Shown here: piece after piece, positions 8,194-17,851 of the stretch
Layout: each line of letters starts with the position of its first letter
Position numbering within the stretch: position 1 is the first letter of the stretch
NCBI RefSeq assembly: GCF_041365695.1
Contig: NZ_JBGFSJ010000004.1
Location: forward strand, 124,001-188,000
DNA length: 64,000 nt
DNA from: Rhodosalinus sp041365695
GTDB taxonomy: Bacteria > Pseudomonadota > Alphaproteobacteria > Rhodobacterales > Rhodobacteraceae
Direction: 5' to 3'
Notes under the pieces: generated by a model
Seen by the model: only the letters and a program-made list of their open reading frames with translations
What the model was told of the DNA's origin: nothing
Databases searched by the model: none
Position numbers and translations under genes: made by a program

Positions 8194-9134
8194 CGGCCCG
8201 CGGCGCGGCGCGCCTCGATCGCCTCCCAGATACGGGCCGCGACGTTCGCCCCGTCGAAACGCTCCAGCTCCTGCAGGCCGGTGGGCGAGGTCACGTTGAT
8301 CTCGGTCAGATGCCCGCCGATCACGTCGATGCCGACGAAGACCTGGCCGCGCTCGCGCAGGAGCGGGCCGATCGCCGCGCAGATCTCCCGGTCGCGGTCG
8401 GAGAGCTCCGCGGGCTCGGCCCGGCCGCCCACATGCATGTTGGAGCGCGTCTCGCCCGCCGCGGGCACGCGGTTGATCGCGCCCGCGGCCTCGCCGTCGA
8501 CCAGGATCACCCGCTTGTCGCCCTCCGAGACGGCCGGCAGGAACTTCTGCACGATGAGCGGCTCGCGCGAAAAGCCGGTGAAAAGCTCGTAGAGCGCCGA
8601 GAGGTTCCGGTCGTTCCTGTCGAGGCGGAAGACGCCCGCCCCGCCATTGCCGTAAAGCGGCTTCAGGATCACGTCGCCATGGCCGTCCTTGAAGGCGCGG
8701 ATGGTGGCGAGATCCCGTGCGATGGCCGTGGGCGGGGTGAGATCCGGGAAATCCAGCACGAGGAGTTTCTCGGGAAAGTTTCGCACCCAGAACGGGTCGT
8801 TCACGACCAGCGTGCCGGGAGCGAGGCGCTGCAGCAAATGGGTCGTGGTGATGTAGTGCATGTCGAAGGGCGGATCCTGGCGCAGCCAGACGACGTCGAA
8901 CTCATCGAGCGTCACGGTCTCCATCTCGCCCAGCACGGCATGATCGCCGCGGACCCGTCGCACCTTTAGCGTCTGGCCCCGCGCGGTGATCCGACCCTCC
9001 TCGTAGGCGAGCGTTCCGGGCGTGTAGTAGAAGAGGTCATGACCCCGCGCCTGCGCCTCCTCGGCGAGGCGGAAGGTGCTGTCGGCGTCGATGTCGATCG
9101 CACCGATCGGATCCATCTGGAAGGCGACTCGCAT
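8190..9134 (-). CDS. gshB: glutathione synthetase
   Basis: The 314-residue ATP-grasp enzyme joins gamma-glutamylcysteine and glycine. It opens MRVAFQMDPIGAIDIDADSTF and shows RQDPPFDMHYI, VNDPFWVRNFPEK, LKPLYGNGGAGVF (ATP loop) and INVTSPTGLQELE, all GshB signatures. Length is normal. The upstream gap to yraN is 86 nt; the downstream esterase overlaps by 4 nt. Confidence 0.97.
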   Translation of the reverse strand: MRVAFQMDPIGAIDIDADSTFRLAEEAQARGHDLFYYTPGTLAYEEGRITARGQTLKVRRVRGDHAVLGEMETVTLDEFDVVWLRQDPPFDMHYITTTHLLQRLAPGTLVVNDPFWVRNFPEKLLVLDFPDLTPPTAIARDLATIRAFKDGHGDVILKPLYGNGGAGVFRLDRNDRNLSALYELFTGFSREPLIVQKFLPAVSEGDKRVILVDGEAAGAINRVPAAGETRSNMHVGGRAEPAELSDRDREICAAIGPLLRERGQVFVGIDVIGGHLTEINVTSPTGLQELERFDGANVAARIWEAIEARRAAGR

Positions 9135-9220
9135 GATGCGCGGCTCCGGCGTTGTGGCGGCGCCCCTTCATGGCGCAGCCCCCGCCGGGGCGCAACGCCC
9201 GTGCCGGGCCCCGGTCGCGG

Positions 9221-9610
9221 TCAGGCCGCGCCGAAGGCGTTCTCGAGCACCGCGACCTCGCCCGTGCCGTTCACCAGCGCCACGTCGAACCGCATCTCGG
9301 TGAGCAGGCCGTGCGACATCCGCCCGAGATACTCTTCCGCCGCGGCACAGAGCCGTCCGCGCTGGCGCGCGGTCAGCCGCTCGGCCGCCCGCGCATGGCT
9401 CGCCGCACGCTTGACCTCCACGAAGACGATCGTCGCGCCGTCCCGTGCCACCAGATCGATCTCGCCGGCCGCGCCGCGCCAGCGCCGGTCGAGGATCGCG
9501 CAGCCCGCGCCCGCATAGCGCCGCGCCGCCGCCTCTTCCGCCGCCTGTCCGGAAAGATGGGCCCGTCCGCCCCGCGTCGCGCGCTGTGCAGCATGGACCG
9601 GCCCTGTCAT
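9221..9610 (-). CDS. YraN/UPF0102 family protein (endonuclease-like fold)
   Basis: This small 129-residue protein shows the UPF0102 core GEIDLVARDGATIVFVEVKRA, matching the D...ExK arrangement of restriction-endonuclease-like folds, plus the N-terminal GQAAEEAAARRYAGAG. The family is widespread but has no agreed function; a nuclease role is inferred from fold only. It overlaps rsmI as ATGA, a conserved neighbourhood. Confidence 0.92.
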   Translation of the reverse strand: MTGPVHAAQRATRGGRAHLSGQAAEEAAARRYAGAGCAILDRRWRGAAGEIDLVARDGATIVFVEVKRAASHARAAERLTARQRGRLCAAAEEYLGRMSHGLLTEMRFDVALVNGTGEVAVLENAFGAA

Positions 9611-10473
9611 CGTTCGCCCCGCTCCTTCCTGAGCGCCATCTGGTAGACATGCCGGCGCTGCGCGCCGGTTTCGCGCGCGACCGTGTCGGCCGCGTCGCGC
9701 ACCGACATCGTGCCGAGTGCCGCCTCGAGCTTCTCGTCTAGCACCGAGTCGCTAACGGTTTCCGAACGCCCGCGCCCGACGACGACCACGACCTCGCCCT
9801 TCACCGGCGTCGCGGCCATCGTCTCGGCAAGCTCTCCCAATGGCGCGCGACGGCACTCCTCGAACCGCTTGGTGAGTTCCCGGCAGACCGCCGCGGGGCG
9901 ATCATGCCCCAGCGTCGCCGCCGCGTCGGCCAGCATCGCGGCGAGGCGGCGGGGCGATTCGTAGAAGACGAGGGTCGCGGGAACCGGCGCCAGTTCGCCC
10001 AGCGACCGGCGCCGCTGCGCCGCCGCGGGCGGCAGGAAGCCCGCGAAAAGGAAACGGTCCGTCGGCAGGCTCGCCACGGTGAGCGCCGCGAGCGCCGCCG
10101 AGGGTCCGGGGGCTGCGGTCACGGCATGGCCCGCGGCCACCGCCTCGCGCACCAGCTGGTAGCCGGGATCGGCCACAAGCGGCGTTCCCGCCTCGCTGGC
10201 ATAGGCCACCGAGCGGCCCGCCGCGAGCTCGGCAAGCAGCCGCGGACGCATCTTTGCGCCATTGTGGTCGTGGTAGGCGAGGAACGTCCGCCCCCCCGGC
10301 GCAAGGCCGTGGATCTCCATCAGCCTGCGCAGGCTCCGGGTGTCCTCGGCCGCCAGCACGTCGGCGTCGCGCAGCACGTCGAGCGCGCGCAGCGTGATGT
10401 CGCGCGCGTTCCCTATGGGCGTGGCGACCAGATACAGTCCCGGCGCCAGCCCGCTTTCCCGTCCAATCGACAC
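9607..10473 (-). CDS. rsmI: 16S rRNA (cytidine-1402 2'-O)-methyltransferase
   Basis: The 288-residue tetrapyrrole-methylase-fold enzyme uses SAM to methylate the ribose of C1402 in the ribosomal P site. Evidence: LYLVATPIGNARDITLRALD at residues 13-32, AEDTRSLRRLM, the YHDHN motif, SEAGTPLVADPGYQLV and APGPSA. The start is GTG at 10473 behind AGGAAAGG. It is divergent from the lpoA-like gene across 81 nt. Confidence 0.96.
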   Translation of the reverse strand: MSIGRESGLAPGLYLVATPIGNARDITLRALDVLRDADVLAAEDTRSLRRLMEIHGLAPGGRTFLAYHDHNGAKMRPRLLAELAAGRSVAYASEAGTPLVADPGYQLVREAVAAGHAVTAAPGPSAALAALTVASLPTDRFLFAGFLPPAAAQRRRSLGELAPVPATLVFYESPRRLAAMLADAAATLGHDRPAAVCRELTKRFEECRRAPLGELAETMAATPVKGEVVVVVGRGRSETVSDSVLDEKLEAALGTMSVRDAADTVARETGAQRRHVYQMALRKERGER

Positions 10474-10554
10474 TGGACCCGCCTTTCCTGGTGGTTATGA
10501 TCGACCCCGCCACGCCACGCGCGCCGCGACAGGCGCCGCCAAGGGAGCGATCCA

Positions 10555-11733
10555 ATGTTTTCGGTTTTCAGCGCCGCCCGCAAGCCCGCCGCCCGGCTCA
10601 TCGCCGTCCTGTCGCTGTTCTGGCTCGCCGCCTGCGACGTGACGGCGCCCGGCGCGCCGCTGGCGACGGGGCGTCCCGTCGACCAAGACCGGCCGGTGCC
10701 GGTGGCGCTTCTCGTTCCACGAAGCTCGGAGGGCGCATCCGGTGTGGCGCGAAGCCTCGAGGCGGCGGCGCGGCTCGCCGTGGCCGATCTGAGCGGCGTG
10801 ACGATCGAACTGCGCGTCTACGACACGGCCGGCAGTTCCGCGCGCGCGGCGCAGGTCGCCCAGCAGGCCGCCGACGAGGGCGCGGCCGTGATCCTCGGCC
10901 CGCTCTTCGGCGACGCGGCCAATGCCGCGGCGGTGGCGGTGGCCGACGATGGCGTGACGGTGCTGAGCTTCTCCAACAACACCTCCATCGCCGGCGGCAA
11001 TCTTTTCGTCCTGGGCCCCACCTTCGAGAACACGGCCGAACGGCTCGCCCGTTACGCGTCGCGGCAGGGCAAGCGCAGCCTCGTGACCGTCCACCCCGCG
11101 AACGTCGAGGGGCAGTTCGGGCGGAACGCGATACGGTCGGCCGCGGTGTCGAACGGGATCGCCGTTGCGGGCGAGGTGTCCTTTCCCTTCACCGAGCAGG
11201 GCGCGATCTCGGCGGCGTCGCAGGTCGCGCAGACCGTGCGCGCGAATGACGCCGACGCGGTGTTTCTCACCTCGAATTCCGCGGGCGCGCTTCCGCTGCT
11301 CGCCCAGCTCATCCCCGAACGCGGTATCGATCCGGAGGTGACGCAATACATCGGTCTCGCGCGATGGGACGTGCCGCCCCAGACGCTCGAGCTTCCCGGG
11401 CTCGAGGGGGGCTGGTTCGCCCGTCCCGACGAGGCGTTGCAGGCGCAGTTCCGCGCCCGTTACCAGGCCGCGAACGGCGAAGCGCCGCATCCGCTGGCGG
11501 GCCTCGCCTATGACGGCATCGCCGCCATTGGCGCGCTTGCCCGAAGCGGCAGCCGCGACGCGCTGAGCCCGCAGAGCTTCACCCGCTCGCGGGGCTTCGC
11601 GGGGACCGGCGGTGCCTTCCGCCTGCGCCCCGACGGCACCAACGAGCGCGCCCTTGCCGTGGCGACGATCCGCGACCGGCAGGTCGTCATCCTCGACCCC
11701 GCCCCGAGAAGTTTCGCCGGTGCCGGGTCCTGA
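10555..11733 (+). CDS. penicillin-binding-protein activator, LpoA-like lipoprotein
   Basis: This 392-residue lipoprotein has a signal ending in the lipobox LAAC (cysteine 27), then a periplasmic-binding-protein fold related to branched-chain amino-acid receptors (VALLVPRSS, AAVILGPLFGDAANAAA, VLSFSNNTSIAG). It matches the LpoA family, which in gammaproteobacteria stimulates class A PBPs at the outer membrane. The partner here is not known. The stop lies 14 nt inside the glnD reading frame. Confidence 0.85.
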   Translation: MFSVFSAARKPAARLIAVLSLFWLAACDVTAPGAPLATGRPVDQDRPVPVALLVPRSSEGASGVARSLEAAARLAVADLSGVTIELRVYDTAGSSARAAQVAQQAADEGAAVILGPLFGDAANAAAVAVADDGVTVLSFSNNTSIAGGNLFVLGPTFENTAERLARYASRQGKRSLVTVHPANVEGQFGRNAIRSAAVSNGIAVAGEVSFPFTEQGAISAASQVAQTVRANDADAVFLTSNSAGALPLLAQLIPERGIDPEVTQYIGLARWDVPPQTLELPGLEGGWFARPDEALQAQFRARYQAANGEAPHPLAGLAYDGIAAIGALARSGSRDALSPQSFTRSRGFAGTGGAFRLRPDGTNERALAVATIRDRQVVILDPAPRSFAGAGS

Positions 11734-14500
11734 GGCCGCGCTCGCACCCGCCGCCGAACGGCCCGCACCCGACGCGCTGATCTGTCCGCCCGACGCGATC
11801 TTCGACGCGAGGGCGGTGCAGGCGGCGCTTTCCGCGTCCGCGGAGGCGGACGATCGCCGTGCGCAGGCCGTGGCCGTCCTGCGCGAGGCGCGGGCGCGCG
11901 GGCGGGACGCGATCGCGGAGGCTCTCGTGGCGCGCCCCTTCGAGGCGCGGGCGGCCGTGCGCGCCTACGCCCACCTCACCGACGAGATCGTGCGGACCAC
12001 ATGGCGGTTCGCCGCGGAGCGGCTGGTGCCCCCGCCCGAAGGGAAGCCCGACACCCCGGGCATGGCCGTGCTCGGCGTCGGTGGCTACGGGCGGGGCGAG
12101 ATGGCACCCTTCTCGGACGTGGATCTGCTCTTTCTCACGCCCGGCGGGTCCAATCCGTTCTGCGAGCAGGTGATCGAGACCGTTCTCTACATCCTCTGGG
12201 ACCTGAAGCTGAAAGTGGGCCACGCCACCCGCACGGTGAAGGACTGCCTCAAGCTCGGCGGAGAGGATTTCACGATCCGGACCGCGCTTCTGGAAAGCCG
12301 CTTTCTCTGCGGCGAGCGGTCGCTTGCCGCCATCCTGGAAACCCGGCTCGAGGCCGAGCTTTTCGCGGGCAGCGAGCGCGCGTTCATCGAGGCCAAGCTT
12401 TCCGAGCGCGACGCGCGCCACAAGAAGCAGGGCCAGCGTTACATGGTCGAGCCCAACGTGAAGGAGGGCAAGGGCGGGCTGCGTGACCTGCAATCGCTCT
12501 ACTGGATCGCGAAATACGTCCACCACGTCGACAATGCCGCGGATCTCGTGCCCATCGGCGTGTTCCGGCCCGAGGAATACCAGCGCTTCGCCCGTGCCGA
12601 GGCCTTCCTCTGGGCGGTGCGCTGCCACATGCACCTGCTTGCCGGACGTGCGGTGGAGCAACTCACCTTCGACCTTCAGGTCGAGGTGGCAGAGCGCCTA
12701 GGCTACGCCGACCGCGCCGGACGTCGCGCGGTGGAGCATTTCATGCAGGACTACTTCCTGCACGCCACCGCCGTGGGCGATCTGACGCGGATCTTCCTCA
12801 CCGCGCTCGAGGCGGACCATTCCCGCGGGACGCCGCTTCTGGAGCGCATCTTCCGCCGCACCCCCAGGACCAAGCCGGGCTACGAGGTGGTCCACGGCCG
12901 CCTCGCGATCGCGGACGACGCCACCTTCCTCGACGACAAGCTCAACATCCTGCGGCTTTTCGAGGAAGGGCTGCGCACGGGGCTTCTGATCCACCCGGAC
13001 GCGATGCGCCTCGTGCGCGCCAACCTCCACCTGATCGACGACGGGATGCGCCGCGACCGGGAGGCCCGGCGCATCTTCGTCGATCTTCTGCTCAAGCACG
13101 GCAATCCCGAACGCGCGCTCAGGCGGATGAACGAGCTCGGCGTGCTGGCCGCCTTCATCCCCGAATTCGCCCCCGTGGTGGCGATGATGCAGTTCAACAT
13201 GTACCACCACTACACGGTGGACGAACACACCATCCAGTGCATCAGCCACCTCGCCCGGATCGAGCGCGGCGAACTCGGCGAGGAGCTTCCCGTCTCCTCC
13301 GAGATCATCGAGAAGGGCATAAACCGGCGGGTTCTCTACGTTGCCCTTCTCTGCCACGACATCGGCAAGGGGCGGGAGGAGGATCACTCCGTTCTCGGCG
13401 CGCGGCTCGCCCGCAAGATCGCGCCGCGGCTCGGGCTGAAGAAATCCGAATGCGAGACCGTCGAATGGCTGGTGCGCTACCACCTGCTCATGTCCGACAT
13501 GGCGCAGAAGCGCGACATCGCCGATCCGCGCACGGTGCGCGACTTCGCCAAGGCGGTGAAGACGGTGGAGCGGCTCGACCTTCTGACGGTGCTCACCGTG
13601 TGCGACATCCGGGGCGTCGGCCCGGGCACCTGGAACAACTGGAAGGCCGCGCTTCTGCGCGCGCTCTACCGGCAGACGCGCCGCGCGCTCAAGGACGGGA
13701 TGGAGGCGCTCAACCGCGAGAACCGCGGCGCGGAGGCCAAGAAGCTGCTGCGCAAGCGCCTCAAGGACTGGGACAAGACCGAGATCCGGCGCGAGACGCA
13801 GCGCCACTACCCGGCCTACTGGCAGGGCCTGCACGTCACCGCCCACGAGGTCTTCGCGCGGCTTCTGCACGACATCGGCGAAAGCGACATCCGCATCGAC
13901 CTGCACCCCGACGAGGACCGGGACGCGACGCGGGTCTGCTTCGCGCTCGCCGATCATCCCGGCATCTTCTCGCGCCTCGCGGGCGCGCTGGCGCTCGTGG
14001 GCGCGAACGTGGTGGACGCGCGCACCTACACCACCAAGGACGGCTTCGCGACCGCCGCCTTCTGGGTGCAGGACGCCGATGGCAGCCCCTACGAGGCCGA
14101 CAGGCTGCCCCGGCTCGAGCGGACGATCGAGAAAACCCTCAAGGGCGAGGTCGTGCCCCGCGAGGCGATGAAGCCGCGCGACCGCATGAAGAAGCGTGAA
14201 AAGGCGTTCCGGGTGCCGACCTCGATCACCTTCGACAATGACGGGTCGGACATCTACACGATCATCGAGGTGGACACGCGCGACCGGCCGGGGCTTCTCT
14301 ATGACCTGACGCGGGTTCTGGCCGACAACCACGTCTACATCGCCTCGGCGGTGATCGCGACCTATGGCGAGCAGGTGGTCGACAGCTTCTACGTCAAGGA
14401 CATGTTCGGGCTGAAGTTCCATTCCGAGGCGCGGCAGAAGGCGCTGGAGAAGAAGCTGCGCCAGGCGATCACGGCGGGCGTCGAGAGGGCCAATTCTTGA
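11720..14500 (+). CDS. glnD: bifunctional PII uridylyltransferase / uridylyl-removing enzyme
   Basis: The 926-residue nitrogen sensor uridylylates PII when nitrogen is low and removes UMP when glutamine is high. Seen in order: nucleotidyltransferase motif GGYGRGEMAPFSDVDLLF (about 121-138), HD hydrolase motif LCHDIGKGREEDHS (about 543-556), and two C-terminal ACT domains (ADHPGIFSRLAGALALVGANV; TRDRPGLLYDLTRVLADN). The chosen GTG at 11720 overlaps the upstream gene by 14 nt and has GAGAAG at the right distance; an earlier in-frame start would add unconserved sequence. It is coupled to murJ through TTGA. Confidence 0.96.
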   Translation: MPGPEAALAPAAERPAPDALICPPDAIFDARAVQAALSASAEADDRRAQAVAVLREARARGRDAIAEALVARPFEARAAVRAYAHLTDEIVRTTWRFAAERLVPPPEGKPDTPGMAVLGVGGYGRGEMAPFSDVDLLFLTPGGSNPFCEQVIETVLYILWDLKLKVGHATRTVKDCLKLGGEDFTIRTALLESRFLCGERSLAAILETRLEAELFAGSERAFIEAKLSERDARHKKQGQRYMVEPNVKEGKGGLRDLQSLYWIAKYVHHVDNAADLVPIGVFRPEEYQRFARAEAFLWAVRCHMHLLAGRAVEQLTFDLQVEVAERLGYADRAGRRAVEHFMQDYFLHATAVGDLTRIFLTALEADHSRGTPLLERIFRRTPRTKPGYEVVHGRLAIADDATFLDDKLNILRLFEEGLRTGLLIHPDAMRLVRANLHLIDDGMRRDREARRIFVDLLLKHGNPERALRRMNELGVLAAFIPEFAPVVAMMQFNMYHHYTVDEHTIQCISHLARIERGELGEELPVSSEIIEKGINRRVLYVALLCHDIGKGREEDHSVLGARLARKIAPRLGLKKSECETVEWLVRYHLLMSDMAQKRDIADPRTVRDFAKAVKTVERLDLLTVLTVCDIRGVGPGTWNNWKAALLRALYRQTRRALKDGMEALNRENRGAEAKKLLRKRLKDWDKTEIRRETQRHYPAYWQGLHVTAHEVFARLLHDIGESDIRIDLHPDEDRDATRVCFALADHPGIFSRLAGALALVGANVVDARTYTTKDGFATAAFWVQDADGSPYEADRLPRLERTIEKTLKGEVVPREAMKPRDRMKKREKAFRVPTSITFDNDGSDIYTIIEVDTRDRPGLLYDLTRVLADNHVYIASAVIATYGEQVVDSFYVKDMFGLKFHSEARQKALEKKLRQAITAGVERANS

Positions 14501-16041
14501 AGCCCATCCGGCTGATGGCGGGGTTCCTGACGGTCGGCGTGTGGACGTTGGCAAGCCGCGTCCTCGGTTTCCTGCGCGACGTCCTGATCCTGGGTTTTCT
14601 CGGCACCGGCCCGCTTTACGAGGCCTATGTCGTCGCCTTCCGCCTGCCCAACATGTTCCGCCGCTTCTTCGCCGAGGGCGCCTTCAACATGGCCTTCGTG
14701 CCGATGTTCTCGAAGAAGCTCGAGGGCGAGGAAGACGCGCGGGCCTTCGCGCGAGAGGCCTTCGCGGGGCTCGCCAGCGTGCTGATCGCCCTCACCCTGA
14801 TCGCGCAACTCGCCATGCCCTGGCTCATCCTGGCCATGGCCAGCGGCTTCGCGGGGCGGGAGGAATTCGGTCTGTCGGTCGAGTTCGGGCGTATCGCCTT
14901 TCCCTACATCCTCTTCATCTCGCTGGCCGCGCTGCTCTCGGGCGTGCTGAACGCGACGGGGCGCTTCGCCGCCGCCGCGGCGGCGCCGGTGCTGCTCAAC
15001 GTCATCCTCGTCTCGGCGATGGCGGGGGCGCACTGGCTGGGCGGCGATGTCGCGCGCGCGCTCATCTGGGCCATCCCGGCGGCGGGCGTCGCGCAACTGC
15101 TGCTGGTGGGCTGGGCCGCCCGCGGCGCGGGCTTCACCATGACCTTCCAGCGCCCGCGCCTTTCACCGGAACTCCGCCGCCTGGTGAAGATCGCGATCCC
15201 CGCCGCGCTCGCCGGGGGCGTGGTGCAGGTCAATCTGCTCGTGGGCCAGCAGGTGGCAAGCTACTTCGACCGCGCGGTGGGCTGGCTCTACGCGGCGGAC
15301 CGGCTTTACCAGCTGCCGCTCGGCGTGGTGGGCATCGCCATCGGCATCGTGCTCCTGCCGGACCTCTCGCGGCGGCTCAAGGCCGGCGACGACACGGGCG
15401 GGCGGCACGCGCTGTCGCGGGCGGGCGAGATCTCGCTCGCACTCACCGTGCCCTGCGCCGTGGCGCTGGTGGCGGTGCCGCTGCCCATCGTCTCGGTTCT
15501 GTTCGAGCGCGGCGCGACCCGTCCCGAGGACAGCGCGGCCATCGCCCTCGCCGTGGCGATCTACGGGCTGGGCCTGCCCGCCTTCGTGCTCCAGAAGGTG
15601 CTCCAGCCGCTCTATTTCGCGCGCGAGGACACGCGCACGCCCTTCCGCTACGCGGTCTGGGCCATGGTGGTGAACGCCGTCGTCGCGGTCGGGCTCGCGC
15701 CCTTCATCGGCTGGATCGCCTCGGCGATCGCCACCTCGGCAGCGGCCTGGGTGATGGTGGCGCTGCTCGTCGCGGGCACGCGCCCGATGGGCGAGGTCGC
15801 GCGCTTCGACGCGCGGTTCGCCACGCGGCTCTGGCGCATCCTGCTGGCCTCGGGCGTGATGGGCGCGGCCCTCGTCGCCGGGGATCGCGCGCTCGGCGCG
15901 GCGCTCTACCTGCCGGGCTGGCGCTACGCGGCGCTGGCCGCGCTGGTGGCGGGCGGCGCGCTCGTCTACCTCGCCGCGGCCCACGTCACCGGCGCGCTGC
16001 GCCTGTCGGAGATGCGCACCGCGCTGCGCCGGGGCGGCTGA
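14497..16041 (+). CDS. murJ: lipid II flippase MurJ
   Basis: This 514-residue polytopic membrane protein (MviN family, about 14 helices) moves the peptidoglycan precursor lipid II across the inner membrane. Signatures: ASRVLGFLRDVLI near the N-terminus, FRLPNMFRRFFAEGAFNMAFVP, and YAADRLYQLPLGVVGIAIGIVLLPDLSR. The TTG start overlaps the glnD stop (TTGA) with GAGAGGG seven nt upstream; the first ATG is six codons later. The adjacency of glnD and murJ is typical for this group. Confidence 0.95.
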   Translation: MKPIRLMAGFLTVGVWTLASRVLGFLRDVLILGFLGTGPLYEAYVVAFRLPNMFRRFFAEGAFNMAFVPMFSKKLEGEEDARAFAREAFAGLASVLIALTLIAQLAMPWLILAMASGFAGREEFGLSVEFGRIAFPYILFISLAALLSGVLNATGRFAAAAAAPVLLNVILVSAMAGAHWLGGDVARALIWAIPAAGVAQLLLVGWAARGAGFTMTFQRPRLSPELRRLVKIAIPAALAGGVVQVNLLVGQQVASYFDRAVGWLYAADRLYQLPLGVVGIAIGIVLLPDLSRRLKAGDDTGGRHALSRAGEISLALTVPCAVALVAVPLPIVSVLFERGATRPEDSAAIALAVAIYGLGLPAFVLQKVLQPLYFAREDTRTPFRYAVWAMVVNAVVAVGLAPFIGWIASAIATSAAAWVMVALLVAGTRPMGEVARFDARFATRLWRILLASGVMGAALVAGDRALGAALYLPGWRYAALAALVAGGALVYLAAAHVTGALRLSEMRTALRRGG

Positions 16042-16050
16042 CCGCCCGCG

Positions 16051-16737
16051 TCAGTCGTGCCGGAGCCGCGCCCGGATCCGCGACCATCCCCCCGGGCTCA
16101 CGAAGAACGACATGACGAACCCTGCGACGAACCCCGCCACGTCCGCCAGCCAGTCGGTGCGCATTCCGAAGAAGACGCCGAAGACGAGCTGCAGCAGCAG
16201 CAGCACCCCGATCAGGGTGAAGGCGCGCACCTGCCGCTCGCCCAGCTGCCCGAGCCGCATCCAGAGGAGATAGGTGAAGGCGCCGATCAGCCCGTAGACG
16301 CCCGGGAACGCGCCGATGAGCCAGTTCGATCCCGGCACGAACAGGCTGAAGGCCAGCGCGCCCACAAGCCCCGACACGAAGAACACGCCGAGCGTCGCCG
16401 CGGCGCCGAAGACCTCGCCCACCATCTTGCCCAGCGCGAGCAGCATCACCGCGGCGAAGAGCGCGTGGGTGAAGCTGCCGTGAACGAACTGGTAGGTCAC
16501 GAACCGCTTGAGGAAATCGGCAGGCCAGTTCCCGGTGGCCATCATCCAGCCCAGCATCTCGCTGTTGAGGCCGTAGCTCTCGAACGCCGCGAGGCGCCAG
16601 CCCACCGCGCCGGGTCCGCCCAGCAGTCCGCGCGCCCCGAGCGTGAAGGCGGCCTCGATGCCGACCACGAGAAGGAAGAGCGCCACCACGAAAGGCGGAA
16701 GCGGGTTCACGGGCGCGTTGGGGTCGGGGCTGCTCAT
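16051..16737 (-). CDS. rhomboid-like membrane protein lacking the catalytic dyad
   Basis: The 228-residue protein has six hydrophobic helices with the rhomboid layout. The segment FVHGSFTHALFA (85-95) matches the helix-2 motif, IGAFPGVYGLIGA (141-153) the helix-4 nucleophile region and ADVAGFVAGF (198-207) helix 6. The catalytic serine of G-A-S-G is phenylalanine 144, the helix-6 histidine is aspartate 199, and the helix-2 asparagine is alanine 95. It is therefore predicted to be a pseudoprotease; binding or quality-control roles are inference. ATG 16737 is preceded by GGAGAG. It diverges from trpS and ends 9 nt from murJ. Confidence 0.85.
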   Translation of the reverse strand: MSSPDPNAPVNPLPPFVVALFLLVVGIEAAFTLGARGLLGGPGAVGWRLAAFESYGLNSEMLGWMMATGNWPADFLKRFVTYQFVHGSFTHALFAAVMLLALGKMVGEVFGAAATLGVFFVSGLVGALAFSLFVPGSNWLIGAFPGVYGLIGAFTYLLWMRLGQLGERQVRAFTLIGVLLLLQLVFGVFFGMRTDWLADVAGFVAGFVMSFFVSPGGWSRIRARLRHD

Positions 16738-16756
16738 GGGCTCTCCGGCGGGCTTC

Positions 16757-16785
16757 TTGACGGCTCTCGCCCCCATGGGTAAGCG
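16757..16785 (+). promoter_or_regulatory. predicted sigma-70-type promoter of trpS
   Basis: TTGACG (16757-16762), a 17-nt spacer and TAAGCG (16780-16785) precede trpS, leaving a short untranslated leader of roughly 27 nt. It sits in the 81-nt divergent gap with the rhomboid-like gene. Confidence 0.5.
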
Positions 16786-16818
16786 ACCGCGGACGCCAAC
16801 GCCAGACGGAGAATTCCG

Positions 16819-17850
16819 ATGCCCGACGCGGACCCCCTCGCCGGTTTCACGCCCCGCGTGTTCTCGGGCATCCAGCCCTCGGGCGGGCTCACGCTCGGAA
16901 ACTACCTGGGCGCGATGAAGCGTTTCGTGGACATGCAGGACCAGGGGATCGAGACGATCTACTGCATGGTGGACATGCACGCGATCACCGTCTGGCAGGA
17001 TCCCGGAAAGCTCACCCGCGCCACCCGCGAGCTTTGCGCGGGCTTCATCGCCGCGGGGCTCGACCCGAAGAAATCGGTCCTTTTCAACCAGAGCCAGGTA
17101 CCCGAGCACGCGCAGCTTGCCTGGATCTTCAACTGCGTCGCGCGCATGGGCTGGATGAAGCGCATGACCCAGTGGAAGGACAAGGCCGGCAAGAACCAGG
17201 AGGAGGCGAGCCTGGGCCTCTTCGCCTACCCCGCGCTGATGGCGGCCGACATCCTCGTCTACCACGCGACCCATGTGCCCGTGGGCGAGGACCAGAAGCA
17301 GCATCTCGAACTCACCCGCGACATCGCGGCGAAGTTCAACCATGATTACGGGGTGGAATTCTTCCCGCTCACCGAGCCGGTGATCGAGGGCGCGGCGACG
17401 CGGGTGATGTCGCTGCGGGACGGCACGAAGAAGATGTCGAAGTCCGATCCCTCCGACATGTCCCGGATCAACCTCACCGACGACGCCGACGCGATCTCGC
17501 AGAAGATCCGCAAGGCGCGGACGGATCCGCAGCCCCTGCCCTCGGACCATGCCGGGCTCGAGGAGCGGCCCGAGGCGCGCAACCTCGTGAACATCTACGC
17601 GGCGCTCGCCGACATGGAGGTCGAGACGGTCCTGGCCGAACACGGCGGCAGGCAGTTTTCCGAGTTCAAGCCGGCGCTCGCCGAACTCGCCGTCGAGACG
17701 CTCGCACCCATCTCCGGCGAGATGGCGCGGCTCATGGAAGCGCCCGAGGAGATCGACGCCATTCTTGCCCAGGGCGCTGCCCACGCCCGCGTCATCGCGG
17801 CGCCGATCCTGAAACGCACCTACGAGATCGTTGGGATGGTCGGGGCCTGA
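16819..17850 (+). CDS. trpS: tryptophan-tRNA ligase
   Basis: This 343-residue class I aminoacyl-tRNA synthetase shows SGIQPSGGLTLGNYLGAMK, with TLGN replacing HIGH as usual in TrpRS. It also has MADILVYHATHVPVGEDQKQH and the KMSKSDPSD loop near residue 205. It charges tRNA-Trp in the cytoplasm. Full length. The stop is one nt before the start of the next gene. Confidence 0.97.
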   Translation: MPDADPLAGFTPRVFSGIQPSGGLTLGNYLGAMKRFVDMQDQGIETIYCMVDMHAITVWQDPGKLTRATRELCAGFIAAGLDPKKSVLFNQSQVPEHAQLAWIFNCVARMGWMKRMTQWKDKAGKNQEEASLGLFAYPALMAADILVYHATHVPVGEDQKQHLELTRDIAAKFNHDYGVEFFPLTEPVIEGAATRVMSLRDGTKKMSKSDPSDMSRINLTDDADAISQKIRKARTDPQPLPSDHAGLEERPEARNLVNIYAALADMEVETVLAEHGGRQFSEFKPALAELAVETLAPISGEMARLMEAPEEIDAILAQGAAHARVIAAPILKRTYEIVGMVGA

Positions 17851-17851
17851 G

